A DNA stretch of 64,000 bases from the NCBI GenBank assembly GCA_017643685.1, contig JAEPMY010000001.1, positions 1-64,000 of the forward strand, in the 5' to 3' direction. The translations under genes were made by a program, and so were the position numbers. Under the pieces are notes generated by a model. The model worked only from the letters and a program-made list of their open reading frames with translations. It was not told where the DNA came from and made no database searches. The stretch comes from Sneathiella sp. (GTDB lineage Bacteria; Pseudomonadota; Alphaproteobacteria; Sneathiellales; Sneathiellaceae). The number at the start of each line of letters is the position of its first letter. The stretch's first letter is position 1. Below, piece after piece: positions 53,037 through 61,947 of this stretch.

Positions 53037-53049
53037 GTGTATATACACT
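53037..53049. promoter_or_regulatory. Candidate MarR operator, copy 2 (before hydroxylase operon)
   Basis: GTGTATATACAC (53037-53048) is a perfect 12-bp palindrome; with the following T it gives TGTATATACACT, shared with the site before marR. It ends 47 bp before the ATG of the 2Fe-2S subunit, where it could overlap the promoter. Confidence 0.55.
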
Positions 53050-53095
53050 ACATTTCTTTTCTGACATGCTCCGTTTCAGAACACAGGAGAGAAAT

Positions 53096-53581
53096 ATGGA
53101 AACACATTTTGTCCGACTGACCGTTAACGGAAAAGAATACCAAGCAGAGGTTGAGGCCAGAAAATTACTCGTTCATTTCCTGCGAGATGATCTGAACATT
53201 ACCTCGACAAATATCGGGTGTGACACCAGCCAATGCGGTGCCTGCACCATCGAGTTGGATGGGAAATCGTCCAAAGCCTGCACCATGCTGGCCGTTCAGG
53301 CGCATGGCCGCGATATCCGGACCACCGCCACAACGGACGACCCGATCCTCAACAGTCTTAAGCAGAGCTTTCAAGCGGACCACGCCCTGCAATGCGGCTA
53401 TTGCACCCCCGGTATGGTCATGCGCAGCCGAGAATTATTGGCGCAAAACCCAACCCCAACAGAAGATGAAATTCGAGACGCGCTTCATGGTAATATCTGT
53501 AGATGCACAGGCTATCATAACATCGTAAAAGCCGTGTCAAACGCCGCAGCCTCTCTCCAGAAAAAGGAGGATGCAGCATGA
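53096..53581 (+). CDS. Molybdenum hydroxylase 2Fe-2S subunit (CoxS-like)
   Basis: Small subunit of 161 aa carrying two [2Fe-2S] clusters. The plant-ferredoxin cluster Cys are in CDTSQCGACTIELDGKSSKAC; the second cluster Cys are in QCGYCTPGMVM and CRCTGYHNIV. It passes electrons between the Mo centre and FAD. ATG 53096 is chosen because AGGAGA is 6 nt upstream. It overlaps the large-subunit gene by 4 bp. Confidence 0.93.
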   Translation: METHFVRLTVNGKEYQAEVEARKLLVHFLRDDLNITSTNIGCDTSQCGACTIELDGKSSKACTMLAVQAHGRDIRTTATTDDPILNSLKQSFQADHALQCGYCTPGMVMRSRELLAQNPTPTEDEIRDALHGNICRCTGYHNIVKAVSNAAASLQKKEDAA

Positions 53582-55950
53582 ACCAGCAATCACCTATAAA
53601 ATCGGACGCAGCGGCCCATTCATATATCGGTCAGTCTGTTCCAAGACGCGAAGACCCTCGGCTTCTGGACGGGCAAGGTCGTTTTATTGACAATTTAAAA
53701 TTACCCGACATGGCGCATGCCGCGCTTCTCAGATCCCCTTACGCCCATGCACGTATTATCAGCGTCGCCACTAAAGAGGCGTCTGCTGTTCCGGGGGTTA
53801 TTGGCATCCTCACCGGAGAGGACATCAAAGATAAATTGGGGCATATCAAGCCAAACTGGATAGCGGGACAAGATATCAAAATCCCACCCCACCCTGTTCT
53901 GGCAACAGAAAAGGTCCATTATGTGGGGGACGCGGTCGCCTTTGTCGTCGCAGAAACCCGCGAAGCCGCAGAAGACGCCCTGCAACTGATTGAAGTGGAT
54001 TACGAAATCCTGGATGCGGTTATCGATGAAGAGGCGGCCCTGTCTTCCCCCACGCAAATTCACGATACCGTCGAAAATAACCTTGCCGGAAAGCCATTGA
54101 TGGCTTGGGGGGACTATCGCAAAGCCGCAGAGGAAGCCAATCAGATCATTTCGCTGAAATTGATCAATAACCGCCTGATCCCCAGCCCGATGGAGCCACG
54201 CGCCATTTTAGCAGATTTCGATCCCTATGACGAAAAGCTGGAACTTTATCTACCGACCCAGGTGCCGCATCTGCATCGTCGTTGGCTTTCAGATACTTTA
54301 GGATGGCCAGAACATAAAATCCGCATTCTGGTGCCTGATGTTGGTGGCGGATTTGGGGCCAAGATGCATCTTTATGTAGAAGATATCCTGACAGCTTATG
54401 CAGCGAAGCATTTTGGACGGCCGGTCAAATGGACTGAAAAGAGAAGTGAAAGCCACCTCGCAACCCATCATGGGCGCGCACATACCCAATATGTTGATCT
54501 AGCCGTCAAAAAGAACGGTCAAGTCCTTGGAATGAAGGTAAAGCTATTTGCCAATATGGGGGCGTATCTGTCCAACATGGCGACCGGGGTTCCATCGGTT
54601 AATTGCACCTATTTTGCGACAGGCAGCTATGCGATTGCCAATTATTTTGCAGAAACCAACCTGGTTCTAACCAATACGGTTCCGGTCGATGCATATCGGG
54701 GCGCAGGGCGTCCGGAAGCGACCTATCTCATTGAACGTGCCATGGATAAAGTTGCGGAAGTCCTTAAACTTGATCCGATGGAGGTGCGGCGCAAAAACAT
54801 CGTCACCCAGTTCCCACACAGCTTTTTTGATAGCGGCAGTTTCTTGCAAAGCATGGAGAAAGCAGCGGAACTTATTGATTATAAAGGGTTCCGTGACCTT
54901 CAGCATAATTATCGAAAACAAGGCCGGTATATTGGTCTTGGCTTGATTAACTACACTGAATCCTGCGGCATGGCCCCATCTGAAATGCTTGGGCGGCTCG
55001 GCTTTGATCGCGGGGGATATGAAAGTGCCGAAATTCGGGTCTCCCCAGATGGGAAGATAACACTCTTCACCGGCTCCACACCGCAAGGGCATGGGCATGC
55101 AACTTCCTTTGCTCAAATTCTCGCCACTGAATTTGAACTTCCCCTATCAGATATCGAAGTGAAAAGTGGTGACACAGACGCCATTCCCATCGGTGTCGGT
55201 ACCTACAATTCCCGATCCATGCCCGTTGGGGGCACCGCCGCCAAAATCTGCGCAGAAAAAGTGCTTAAAAAAGCAAAAAAATACGCGGCGCTGCTTTTGA
55301 AATGCGATGTGGATCAGGTGCAATATGAACAAGGGAAATTTAGCACTCTTCAAGACGATACAAAAACCATCCCCTTTGGCACCGTTGCCCGCCTCGCTGC
55401 GGTTCCCCACCAAAAACCAGAGGGGGAAACACCTGGCCTTGATCATATTTATATCCATGATCCATATGGCATGTCGTCCCCTAATGGCAGTCACGCCGTT
55501 ATTGTTGAGGTTGATATCGAAACGGGCCTGACAACCATTCTGCGGTATGTGGCTGTTGATGATGCTGGCGTCTTGATCAATCCCCAATTGGCCGAAGGAC
55601 AAATTCATGGCGGTGTGGTTCAGGGCATCGGGCAAGCTTTGTTCGAAGAAACGCTGTATGATGCCGACGGGCAGCTTATCTCTGGCTCTCTTCTGGATTA
55701 CGCGCTTCCGAAATCAGATCGCCTCCCTTCATTTGAAACAGCCTTCCTTTCCACGCCGACGAAAACCAATCCGCTTGGTGTAAAAGGGATCGGAGAGGCC
55801 GGGACGATTGCAGCACCCCCCGCAATAGTGAGCGCCGTTTGCGATGCACTGAAACCCTTTGGCATTCAGCATTTGGATATGCCCCTCACCCCGCCGCGCA
55901 TTTGGGCTGCCATTCAACATGCCCGCCAAACAGAAGGAGCGACGACATGA
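53578..55950 (+). CDS. Molybdopterin-binding large subunit, form II CO dehydrogenase-like
   Basis: Large subunit of 790 aa in the xanthine oxidase family. RREDPRLLDGQGRFIDN at the start, GGGFGAKMH, the active loop DAYRGAGRPEATY (form II type; form I CODH has AYRCSFR), and the active-site Glu in GVKGIGEAGTIAAPPA. It binds the molybdopterin-cytosine dinucleotide cofactor. The Cys of true CO dehydrogenase is absent, so the substrate is probably an N-heterocycle, aldehyde or other small organic. No coxDEF-like maturation genes are nearby. Confidence 0.92.
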   Translation: MNQQSPIKSDAAAHSYIGQSVPRREDPRLLDGQGRFIDNLKLPDMAHAALLRSPYAHARIISVATKEASAVPGVIGILTGEDIKDKLGHIKPNWIAGQDIKIPPHPVLATEKVHYVGDAVAFVVAETREAAEDALQLIEVDYEILDAVIDEEAALSSPTQIHDTVENNLAGKPLMAWGDYRKAAEEANQIISLKLINNRLIPSPMEPRAILADFDPYDEKLELYLPTQVPHLHRRWLSDTLGWPEHKIRILVPDVGGGFGAKMHLYVEDILTAYAAKHFGRPVKWTEKRSESHLATHHGRAHTQYVDLAVKKNGQVLGMKVKLFANMGAYLSNMATGVPSVNCTYFATGSYAIANYFAETNLVLTNTVPVDAYRGAGRPEATYLIERAMDKVAEVLKLDPMEVRRKNIVTQFPHSFFDSGSFLQSMEKAAELIDYKGFRDLQHNYRKQGRYIGLGLINYTESCGMAPSEMLGRLGFDRGGYESAEIRVSPDGKITLFTGSTPQGHGHATSFAQILATEFELPLSDIEVKSGDTDAIPIGVGTYNSRSMPVGGTAAKICAEKVLKKAKKYAALLLKCDVDQVQYEQGKFSTLQDDTKTIPFGTVARLAAVPHQKPEGETPGLDHIYIHDPYGMSSPNGSHAVIVEVDIETGLTTILRYVAVDDAGVLINPQLAEGQIHGGVVQGIGQALFEETLYDADGQLISGSLLDYALPKSDRLPSFETAFLSTPTKTNPLGVKGIGEAGTIAAPPAIVSAVCDALKPFGIQHLDMPLTPPRIWAAIQHARQTEGATT

Positions 55951-56756
55951 TCCCGGAGAGTTTTAAATATATGCGCGCAGATGATATGGAGCATGTCCTT
56001 TCTCTACTGTCCAACTCATCAGAGGATATTCAAATCCTCGCAGGTTGTCATAGCCTTCTACCACTACTGAAAATGCGGATGGGTATGGCAGACACGGTTC
56101 TGGATGTTCAAAACATCCCTGACCTTAAAGGCATCCAGATAGAGACCAGCCATATTCGAATTGGCGCCATGACCACTCACGCGGAACTGACCGAGCACGC
56201 TGAATTAAATCGGGAGTGGCCAATTTTTGCGCAAACCGGCATCCAGATCGCCGACGCGCAGGTTAGAAATCACGGTACGATTGGTGGATCCGTTTGCCTT
56301 GCGGATCCCTCGTCTGATTGGCCGGTTATTCTCTGCCTTTTGAATGCCGAACTCCTCCTTAAAAGCCAGACGGGAGAAAGAATAGTTCCTTTTGATGAAT
56401 TTGTTCTGGGGGCGATGGATTGCGATTTGCAGGAATTTGAAATTCTGACCGAAATTCGGATCCCCAGAAATTCTCTCACCTGCCGAAGCAGTTACCAAAA
56501 ATTCCGCCACCCCGCATCCGGGTACGCTGTTGCCTCTGCCGCAGGGTACGCGCTTTATGACGGCAATAATCTGGTGGAAAAACGCCTTGCAATCGGCGGT
56601 ACTGCTGAAAAGCCTTATCAGGCCGGTTTTGATGCCGCGGATGTCTGCAGCGACGCAGAAGTTCTAAGCGATCACTTCGCCCCGAGCGCCTATCGCGCCA
56701 GCTTGGCAAACACAATGGCAAAACGGGCTCGGCGGGCGTGCCTTAACCCCATTTAA
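55947..56756 (+). CDS. FAD-binding medium subunit of the hydroxylase (CoxM-like)
   Basis: FAD subunit of 269 aa. FAD motifs: LAGCHSLLPLLKMRM (commonly AGGxSLLP; Gly-to-Cys here), and NHGTIGGSVCLADPSSDWP in place of TIGGxxxxxDPxxD. C-terminal domain GYAVASAAGYALYDG. The upstream frame extends to 55839 inside the large subunit; ATG 55947 gives the normal N-terminus (MIPESFKYMRADDMEHV) and an ATGA overlap. It completes the S-L-M order. Confidence 0.9.
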   Translation: MIPESFKYMRADDMEHVLSLLSNSSEDIQILAGCHSLLPLLKMRMGMADTVLDVQNIPDLKGIQIETSHIRIGAMTTHAELTEHAELNREWPIFAQTGIQIADAQVRNHGTIGGSVCLADPSSDWPVILCLLNAELLLKSQTGERIVPFDEFVLGAMDCDLQEFEILTEIRIPRNSLTCRSSYQKFRHPASGYAVASAAGYALYDGNNLVEKRLAIGGTAEKPYQAGFDAADVCSDAEVLSDHFAPSAYRASLANTMAKRARRACLNPI

Positions 56757-56829
56757 CAGAATGGAGCGGAGCAAACTTCCCGATCATATTCGATCTGGTT
56801 AACACGCGCCAACCCCGCTCCCTCCATGG

Positions 56830-56856
56830 CCCCGCTGCTTGCAGCGGGGTCTTTTT
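56830..56856 (+). terminator. Terminator after the hydroxylase operon
   Basis: CCCCGCTGC and GCAGCGGGG are exact 9-bp reverse complements around TT, followed by TCTTTTT. It lies 73 bp after the medium-subunit stop and before the convergent oxidoreductase gene. Confidence 0.75.
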
Positions 56857-56998
56857 ATTCACAACATCGGAAATCTGACCGTTTTATTTTTGCAAAGACA
56901 CATCCCCAAGTCTTTGCTGTGGCGGCCGCATCGTTGTTTGGAGGGGGATTGCCGGCATGCGAGCCGATGGCAATCACGCGTTTGCGCCGCCACCTCCC

Positions 56999-58102
56999 CT
57001 ACTTTGCAAAACGGGCTGGGCTCAGCGCCTCTATGACCTCATCAGATAAAATGGAAGCCTTCCCCAAACAGAGAGCCGCCGACGCTTTTGACAGCGCAGG
57101 CGCCGTCTGAATGCCATACCCTCCCTGCCCGGCAAGCCAGAAGAAACCCTCTGCCTCTGGCGTAAATCCGGCAACAGGCGTGCGATCAGGCGCAAAAGTG
57201 CGAAGCCCGGCCCAGCTATGCTCCAGCCTCTCAACACTCACTGTCGTGGCCTCTTCAAAACGATGAAGTCCTTCTGCCAACACCATATCATCAGGCCAGG
57301 CATCATGTGGCTCAACAGGATCCTCATCCGCCGGGGATACCATTAATTTCCCAGCCTCTGGTTTAGCGTAGAAACTCTCCGACGCACTCACCATGAGGGG
57401 CCAGCTTTCAAAGTCGTCATAATCAGGGCGCGGAATAATCGCAGCAGACCGACGAAGTGGTGTTAAGCCAACTTTTTGAACACCCGCCAGATTTGCAACC
57501 ACATCGCCCCACGCACCGGCAGCGTTCACAACGACTTTTGCTTCAACATCACCCTGTTTGGTTTTGAGGCGCCATACCCCATCCACATATGCCATGCTTT
57601 CTACGGCGGCATCAGTCAGAACCTGCCCGCCATTTTGACGAAGCAGGCGGCTATAGCCTTGCAGCATTCGGTCCACATCGATATCGCGGGCAGTCTTTTC
57701 ATATGCTGCTTTGACAATCTCATCTGTTTTCAGGATCGGGATCATTTTCCCCGCTTCTTTGGGCGAAATATCCTCAAGCCCGTCTGAGCCATCCAAATAC
57801 TCATTGATCGCGTCCAGCTCGAACTCTCTGGCAAACATCAACTCCCCCCGTGGGGTCAGCAGGCTACTATCAGAGACACCTTCCGGCTCCAGAAAAAAGG
57901 GTTCTGCCGCGGCGTTCAATGCCCGTAAAGTCTTGTTGCCATAGTTTTTGATATAAATCGCAGCGGATCGCCCGGTTGAGTGATAGCCAATATTAGCTTC
58001 CATCTCCAGCACCAAAACAGAAGCCTCGCGGGAAAGCTCTGCGGCGAGGCTAACCCCTGCCATGCCACCACCAATAATCACAAAGTCCGCTGTCGTCGCC
58101 AT
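56999..58102 (-). CDS. FAD-dependent amino-acid/amine oxidoreductase (DAO family, DauA-like)
   Basis: Flavoprotein of 367 aa. Dinucleotide-binding motif FVIIGGGMAGVSLAAELS at the N-terminus, GYHSTGRSAAIYIKNYGN, VVVNAAGAWGDVVANL and the C-terminal SWAGLRTFAPDRTPVAG with AGQGGYGIQTAPALS. The closest pattern recalled is the D-arginine dehydrogenase (DauA) and related glycine/D-amino-acid oxidases. ATG 58102 follows AGAGGA. It lies downstream of the BCCT transporter but behind a terminator; a shared quaternary amine or amino-acid substrate is speculation. Confidence 0.83.
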   Translation of the reverse strand: MATTADFVIIGGGMAGVSLAAELSREASVLVLEMEANIGYHSTGRSAAIYIKNYGNKTLRALNAAAEPFFLEPEGVSDSSLLTPRGELMFAREFELDAINEYLDGSDGLEDISPKEAGKMIPILKTDEIVKAAYEKTARDIDVDRMLQGYSRLLRQNGGQVLTDAAVESMAYVDGVWRLKTKQGDVEAKVVVNAAGAWGDVVANLAGVQKVGLTPLRRSAAIIPRPDYDDFESWPLMVSASESFYAKPEAGKLMVSPADEDPVEPHDAWPDDMVLAEGLHRFEEATTVSVERLEHSWAGLRTFAPDRTPVAGFTPEAEGFFWLAGQGGYGIQTAPALSKASAALCLGKASILSDEVIEALSPARFAK

Positions 58103-58127
58103 CGCGATATCCTCTAAAACAAGACAC

Positions 58128-58160
58128 AAAAAAGCGCGCCCAATATCCATGGGCGCGCTT
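58128..58160 (-). terminator. Terminator after the BCCT transporter gene
   Basis: AAGCGCGCCC and GGGCGCGCTT are exact 10-bp reverse complements around a 9-nt loop. On the minus strand the stem is followed by six T residues. It begins 45 bp past the BCCT stop and ends just before the next gene, which thus needs its own start or read-through. Confidence 0.75.
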
Positions 58161-58204
58161 CTATTCCTGCATCAGTTAGAGATGCTTGTCCAGATCAGAT
58201 CTGA

Positions 58205-59770
58205 CTATTTTTTAAGGCCTTGCAGCTCATGACGCATGCCCATATGCAGGCTTACGCACATCACCATTAGAACGACCGTAAATGGCAGCCCAACGGTAAT
58301 CGCTGCGGCCTGAAGCGCACCAAGCGCATCTGCACCGCCACCAAACAACAAAGCACCTGCAACGGCCCCTTCGATCACGGCCCAGAAGACACGCTGCGGA
58401 ACGGGTGCATCCACCTTACCGCCTGCGGTAATGCTGTCGATGACCAAAGATCCGGAGTCAGAAGATGTTACGAAGAACACCAGAACCAACACGATACCCA
58501 CGAATGAAATGATGCCGGTGAGCGGCAGATTTTCAAACATGTGGAACATGGCCAGAGACACGTCACCAACGCCATTGGCAAGCTCACCAATATTGTTCTG
58601 CACCTGCTCCAGAGCTGAACCGCCGAAGACACTCATCCAAATCACTGTGATAACTGTCGGAACGATCAAAACAGCGGTCAGGAATTCACGAACGGTACGG
58701 CCTTTGGAAATGCGGGCAATGAACATGCCGACAAATGGCGACCAGGAAATCCACCAAGCCCAATAGAATACCGTCCAACCATGATAGAAGGTTTCATCTT
58801 CGCGCCCCCAGAAGGAACTCAGCGGCAAGATATTTGTCAGATATGAGCTGCCGGTGTTGTACATCGCCACCAAAATGGCAAGTGTCGGACCGAAGATCAG
58901 GACGAATAGCAACAGAACAACAGCAAGTCCCATATTCAGGTTGCTGAGGATTTTCACCCCACCATCAAGACCACGCACAACGGACAAGACTGCAACTGCC
59001 GTCACGCCGATGATAATAGCGATCTGCGTATTAATGGTGTTTGGAATATCAAACAGGAAGTTAAGACCACTGGCCGCCTGTTGCGCGCCAAATCCCAAAG
59101 AGGTCGCCAAACCAAACAATGTTGCCAGAACGGCGACAACGTCAATAAAGTTACCCCAAAAACCCCAAGTCCGATCTCCAATCAGTGGATAAAAAGCAGA
59201 GCGGATGGAAAGCGGCAAATCCTTGTTGTAGGTGAAAAAGGCAAGTGACAAAGCCACCACCGCATAAATCGCCCATGGATGCAGGCCCCAATGGAACATG
59301 GTGGCGCCAAGCGCCAAATCTGCAGCGGCCTGAGTGTTTGGCTCAACGTTTAGCGGGGTGCCGTACCAATCCGTGTAATAGGCAGTTGGCTCAGCGACAC
59401 TCCAGAACATCAAGCCAATACCCATACCTGCCGCAAACAACATGGCGAACCAGGAAAGCCGGGAGAATTCCGGTTTTGCCGCCTCACCACCAATGCGAAT
59501 TTTACTCATAGGTGAGAAAATCAGGTAAATGCAGAACAGCACAAATACATTACCGCCGAAGACGAACAGCCAGTCAAAATTCTGAAGCGACCAAGACTTG
59601 GATGCATCGAACACCTCTTTCGCCCCTTCAGGCGCAATAAGGGTGATGACTACGAATACAAGAACCAGAACAGCGGAAATCCAGAAAACAGGGTTATGGA
59701 TATCCATCCCCATCGCCTGAACATTGTCCTGCCCGACCTCATACTCCGTATCATAAGTGTCGTCAGACAT
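58205..59770 (-). CDS. BCCT family transporter (betaine/carnitine/choline)
   Basis: Twelve-helix secondary transporter of 521 aa with BCCT blocks: FAAGMGIGLMFWSVAEPTAYY, HWGLHPWAIYAVVALSLAFF, the Trp-rich VFYWAWWISWSPFVGMFIARISKGRTVREF, and SSDSGSLVIDSITAGG. The N-terminus is acidic and the C-terminal tail is short, so an osmosensing tail as in BetP is not apparent. ATG 59770 follows GAGG closely. A substrate such as glycine betaine is inferred from the family. Confidence 0.92.
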   Translation of the reverse strand: MSDDTYDTEYEVGQDNVQAMGMDIHNPVFWISAVLVLVFVVITLIAPEGAKEVFDASKSWSLQNFDWLFVFGGNVFVLFCIYLIFSPMSKIRIGGEAAKPEFSRLSWFAMLFAAGMGIGLMFWSVAEPTAYYTDWYGTPLNVEPNTQAAADLALGATMFHWGLHPWAIYAVVALSLAFFTYNKDLPLSIRSAFYPLIGDRTWGFWGNFIDVVAVLATLFGLATSLGFGAQQAASGLNFLFDIPNTINTQIAIIIGVTAVAVLSVVRGLDGGVKILSNLNMGLAVVLLLFVLIFGPTLAILVAMYNTGSSYLTNILPLSSFWGREDETFYHGWTVFYWAWWISWSPFVGMFIARISKGRTVREFLTAVLIVPTVITVIWMSVFGGSALEQVQNNIGELANGVGDVSLAMFHMFENLPLTGIISFVGIVLVLVFFVTSSDSGSLVIDSITAGGKVDAPVPQRVFWAVIEGAVAGALLFGGGADALGALQAAAITVGLPFTVVLMVMCVSLHMGMRHELQGLKK

Positions 59771-60134
59771 AAAACCTCGCATTTTGTTAATAATGCGACG
59801 AAACTACGAAGACGTTTGATGAATTACAACCACATCAAAGTAAAAAAAATAAATATAAGTTCCTATAAAATTAAAAAGTATCACAATTAATTTTATTCTT
59901 ATAATTACTTAATAACACTAAATTATCTATATTTATTCTATTTTTTTATTTATACATACTAAAAACTCAATCATTAATATTAATCGAATAAATAGAAACA
60001 ACCAACAACTTGAGTCGCTAACTCTCTGTCGATTTTGTCGCTATTTATATGACAATGTGTCTTCATATATAGAAATTGTCCCATACACATCTCCCCCCCA
60101 TATGGATCATGTAACAAAACGAAAGGAGAGCAGT
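59771..60134. other. AT-rich divergent control region between BCCT and pirin genes
   Basis: 364 bp without a gene, strongly AT-rich in its first half (59820-60000). It contains the LysR-type operator candidate at 60035-60055 and a lone ATTGTC half-site at 60075-60080, both on the pirin side. AAAGGAGAG precedes the pirin ATG. Confidence 0.55.
60035..60055. promoter_or_regulatory. LysR-type operator candidate before the pirin gene
   Basis: TTGTC-N11-GACAA, an interrupted palindrome of the T-N11-A class, ending 79 bp before the pirin ATG. The spacer GCTATTTATAT shares TATTTA with the copy before wrbA (61813-61835). The LysR gene lies between the two targets. Confidence 0.6.
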
Positions 60135-60827
60135 ATGGAATATTTCCGCCCCGCAGAGGAGAGAGGAAGAGCCAATTTTGGTTGGCTGGATAGCAAGCAT
60201 AGCTTTTCTTTCGGAAGCTATTACGATCCAAATCACATGGGGTTTTCTGCTCTGCGTGTCATTAACGACGATATCGTAAATGGCGGGGCCGGTTTTGAGG
60301 CCCATCCCCATCGGGATATGGAAATCATCTCCTATATTCTAGAGGGAGAAATCGAACATAAAGACAGCATGGGCAATAGTTATGTCATCCCGGCGGGAGA
60401 TATTCAGCGAATGAGCGCAGGCACTGGCGTTATGCATTCGGAGTTTAATCCGTCAGAAACCAACGACCTGAGGTTCCTGCAAATCTGGATCCTTCCGAAC
60501 GCCAAAGGTGTCGCCCCCAGTTATGAGCAGAAAACTGTTGTTCAAAATGGTCAGGTCACGCCACTTATCACCGAATATGGTGAGGGGGATACGCTTTCCA
60601 TTCATCAGGATATGACCCTCTCACGCCTGGAAGTTTCTGCAAATGACAGTATCACACTCCCCATCGGGAAACGGGCGGGTTATCTGCAGGTTCTCAAAGG
60701 TGATCTCAACTTTGAGAACCGGTCTCTACGGGAGGCTGATGGCCTTGGGCTTTATGGGATTAATGACGCGACCTTTGTCGCTGGAGAGAACGGTTTTCAA
60801 GCCCTATGGTTTGATCTGCCATTATAA
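60135..60827 (+). CDS. Pirin family protein (YhhW/quercetinase-like)
   Basis: Bicupin pirin of 230 aa. Family N-terminus with RGRANFGWLDSKHSFSFGSYYDP, metal ligands in AHPHRDMEIISYILEGEIEHKD and GVMHSEFNPS, IWILPNAKGVAPSYEQ. E. coli YhhW of this group has quercetin 2,3-dioxygenase activity. The role here is likely handling of phenolics or quinones, given the linked wrbA and LysR genes. ATG 60135 has a strong AAAGGAGAG site; the longer frame from 60057 would cover regulatory DNA. Confidence 0.88.
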   Translation: MEYFRPAEERGRANFGWLDSKHSFSFGSYYDPNHMGFSALRVINDDIVNGGAGFEAHPHRDMEIISYILEGEIEHKDSMGNSYVIPAGDIQRMSAGTGVMHSEFNPSETNDLRFLQIWILPNAKGVAPSYEQKTVVQNGQVTPLITEYGEGDTLSIHQDMTLSRLEVSANDSITLPIGKRAGYLQVLKGDLNFENRSLREADGLGLYGINDATFVAGENGFQALWFDLPL

Positions 60828-60838
60828 AACACATTTAA

Positions 60839-60868
60839 AGCATCCCGCGCACCGTCGGGGCGCTTTTT
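60839..60868 (+). terminator. Terminator after the pirin gene
   Basis: AGCATCCCG and CGGGGCGCT form a 9-bp stem with one mismatch and one G-T pair around an 8-nt loop, followed by TTTTT. It lies between the pirin stop and the convergent LysR gene end. Confidence 0.6.
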
Positions 60869-60873
60869 ACTCT

Positions 60874-61782
60874 CTAAGCATCGTTCCATTCTGGATCATT
60901 GCCGAAGCGGTCAAACATAAAGTCAATAAACGCTCTTAACGGGCCTGAATGATGCCGAAATGGGGGGTAAAGAATAGTAAGATAGGTCGGCTGCATTTTA
61001 TGATCTGGCAGCACCCGAACCAGTTTTCCAGAACGAAGCTCTTCGTTAATGCAGAAAATAGGCAGACTTGTGATCCCAAGACCCTTAACTGCAGATTCCA
61101 GCAAAACGGTACTGTTATTTGAATAAATCGGTCCATCCACGCGGACTGATTTTTCGCCGTCCGGACCGTTCAATCGCCAGCTATTCCCTTGATTAAAAGA
61201 TCCATAGAAAAGGCAGTCATGATCTTTTAAATCACTGACCTGCTGGGGCACGCCCCGCCTTTTCAGATATTCAGGAGAGGCACAAATCGTTCTGTTGATT
61301 TCAATAATTTCGTGATCAACCAACGCCGATTGCTCTTGTCTGGGGCTAATGCGAACGGTGACATCAAATCCTTCTTCAAGGGGATCGATATATCTGTCAT
61401 TTAAAGTGACAATCAGCTTCACATCCGGATATTCCATCGCAAAATCTGTCACGGGAGAACTAAGGTGGAACATACCAAAGGAAAGCGGCGCATTGATCCG
61501 GAGCACGCCTTTCGGACTGCCCCGATGGGCTTTTGCTTCATCCTCCGCCTGCTCCAGATCATTCATAATCTGTTGGCTACGTTGATAAAAACTCTCCCCC
61601 GTCGGGGTCAGGGTAACTTTTCGTGTCGTCCTATGGAAAAGCTGCGATCCAAGCTCGTCTTCCAGATTGATCACAGATCGATTGACTTGGGATCGAGACT
61701 GGTTCAGCGACCGGGCGGCCGCGGCGAAGCTCCCCTCTTCCACGACTTTGATGAAGGCACGCATGGCGCTGAATTTATCCAT
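60874..61782 (-). CDS. LysR family transcription regulator
   Basis: LysR regulator of 302 aa: N-terminal HTH MDKFSAMRAFIKVVEEGSFAAAARSLNQSRSQVNRSV followed by LEDELGSQLFHRTTRKVTLTPTGESFY, then the two-subdomain effector region (LRINAPLSFGMFHLSPPV-like, VRISPRQEQSALVDHEI, GLGITSLPIFCINEEL). It matches the AaeR/DsdC-like cluster often linked to quinone or phenol stress genes. It is divergent from wrbA and convergent with pirin; the sites at 60035 and 61813 are its probable targets. Confidence 0.9.
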   Translation of the reverse strand: MDKFSAMRAFIKVVEEGSFAAAARSLNQSRSQVNRSVINLEDELGSQLFHRTTRKVTLTPTGESFYQRSQQIMNDLEQAEDEAKAHRGSPKGVLRINAPLSFGMFHLSSPVTDFAMEYPDVKLIVTLNDRYIDPLEEGFDVTVRISPRQEQSALVDHEIIEINRTICASPEYLKRRGVPQQVSDLKDHDCLFYGSFNQGNSWRLNGPDGEKSVRVDGPIYSNNSTVLLESAVKGLGITSLPIFCINEELRSGKLVRVLPDHKMQPTYLTILYPPFRHHSGPLRAFIDFMFDRFGNDPEWNDA

Positions 61783-61812
61783 TGGAGACCTCGTTAGCTG
61801 CCACTCAGTTTA

Positions 61813-61835
61813 ATTGTCACTTATTTAGAGACAAT
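61813..61835. promoter_or_regulatory. LysR-type operator candidate between lysR and wrbA
   Basis: ATTGTC-N11-GACAAT, a perfect interrupted palindrome, 30 bp from the lysR start and 112 bp before the wrbA ATG. Same arms and 11-bp spacer as the site before pirin. Fits divergent control with autoregulation. Confidence 0.65.
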
Positions 61836-61947
61836 ATGTACCATTTTGCACTCATTGTTTCAACGATACCTTGTTCATACATTCCATCAGTGAAACAGCG
61901 CGGCTCAGGAGAGTGACCGCAATAGACTTAAACTGAAAGGCAAGGAC

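Noticed and set aside
56826-57110. Plus-strand open frame after the hydroxylase operon
   Set aside because: It begins inside the terminator hairpin and runs antisense to the oxidoreductase gene.
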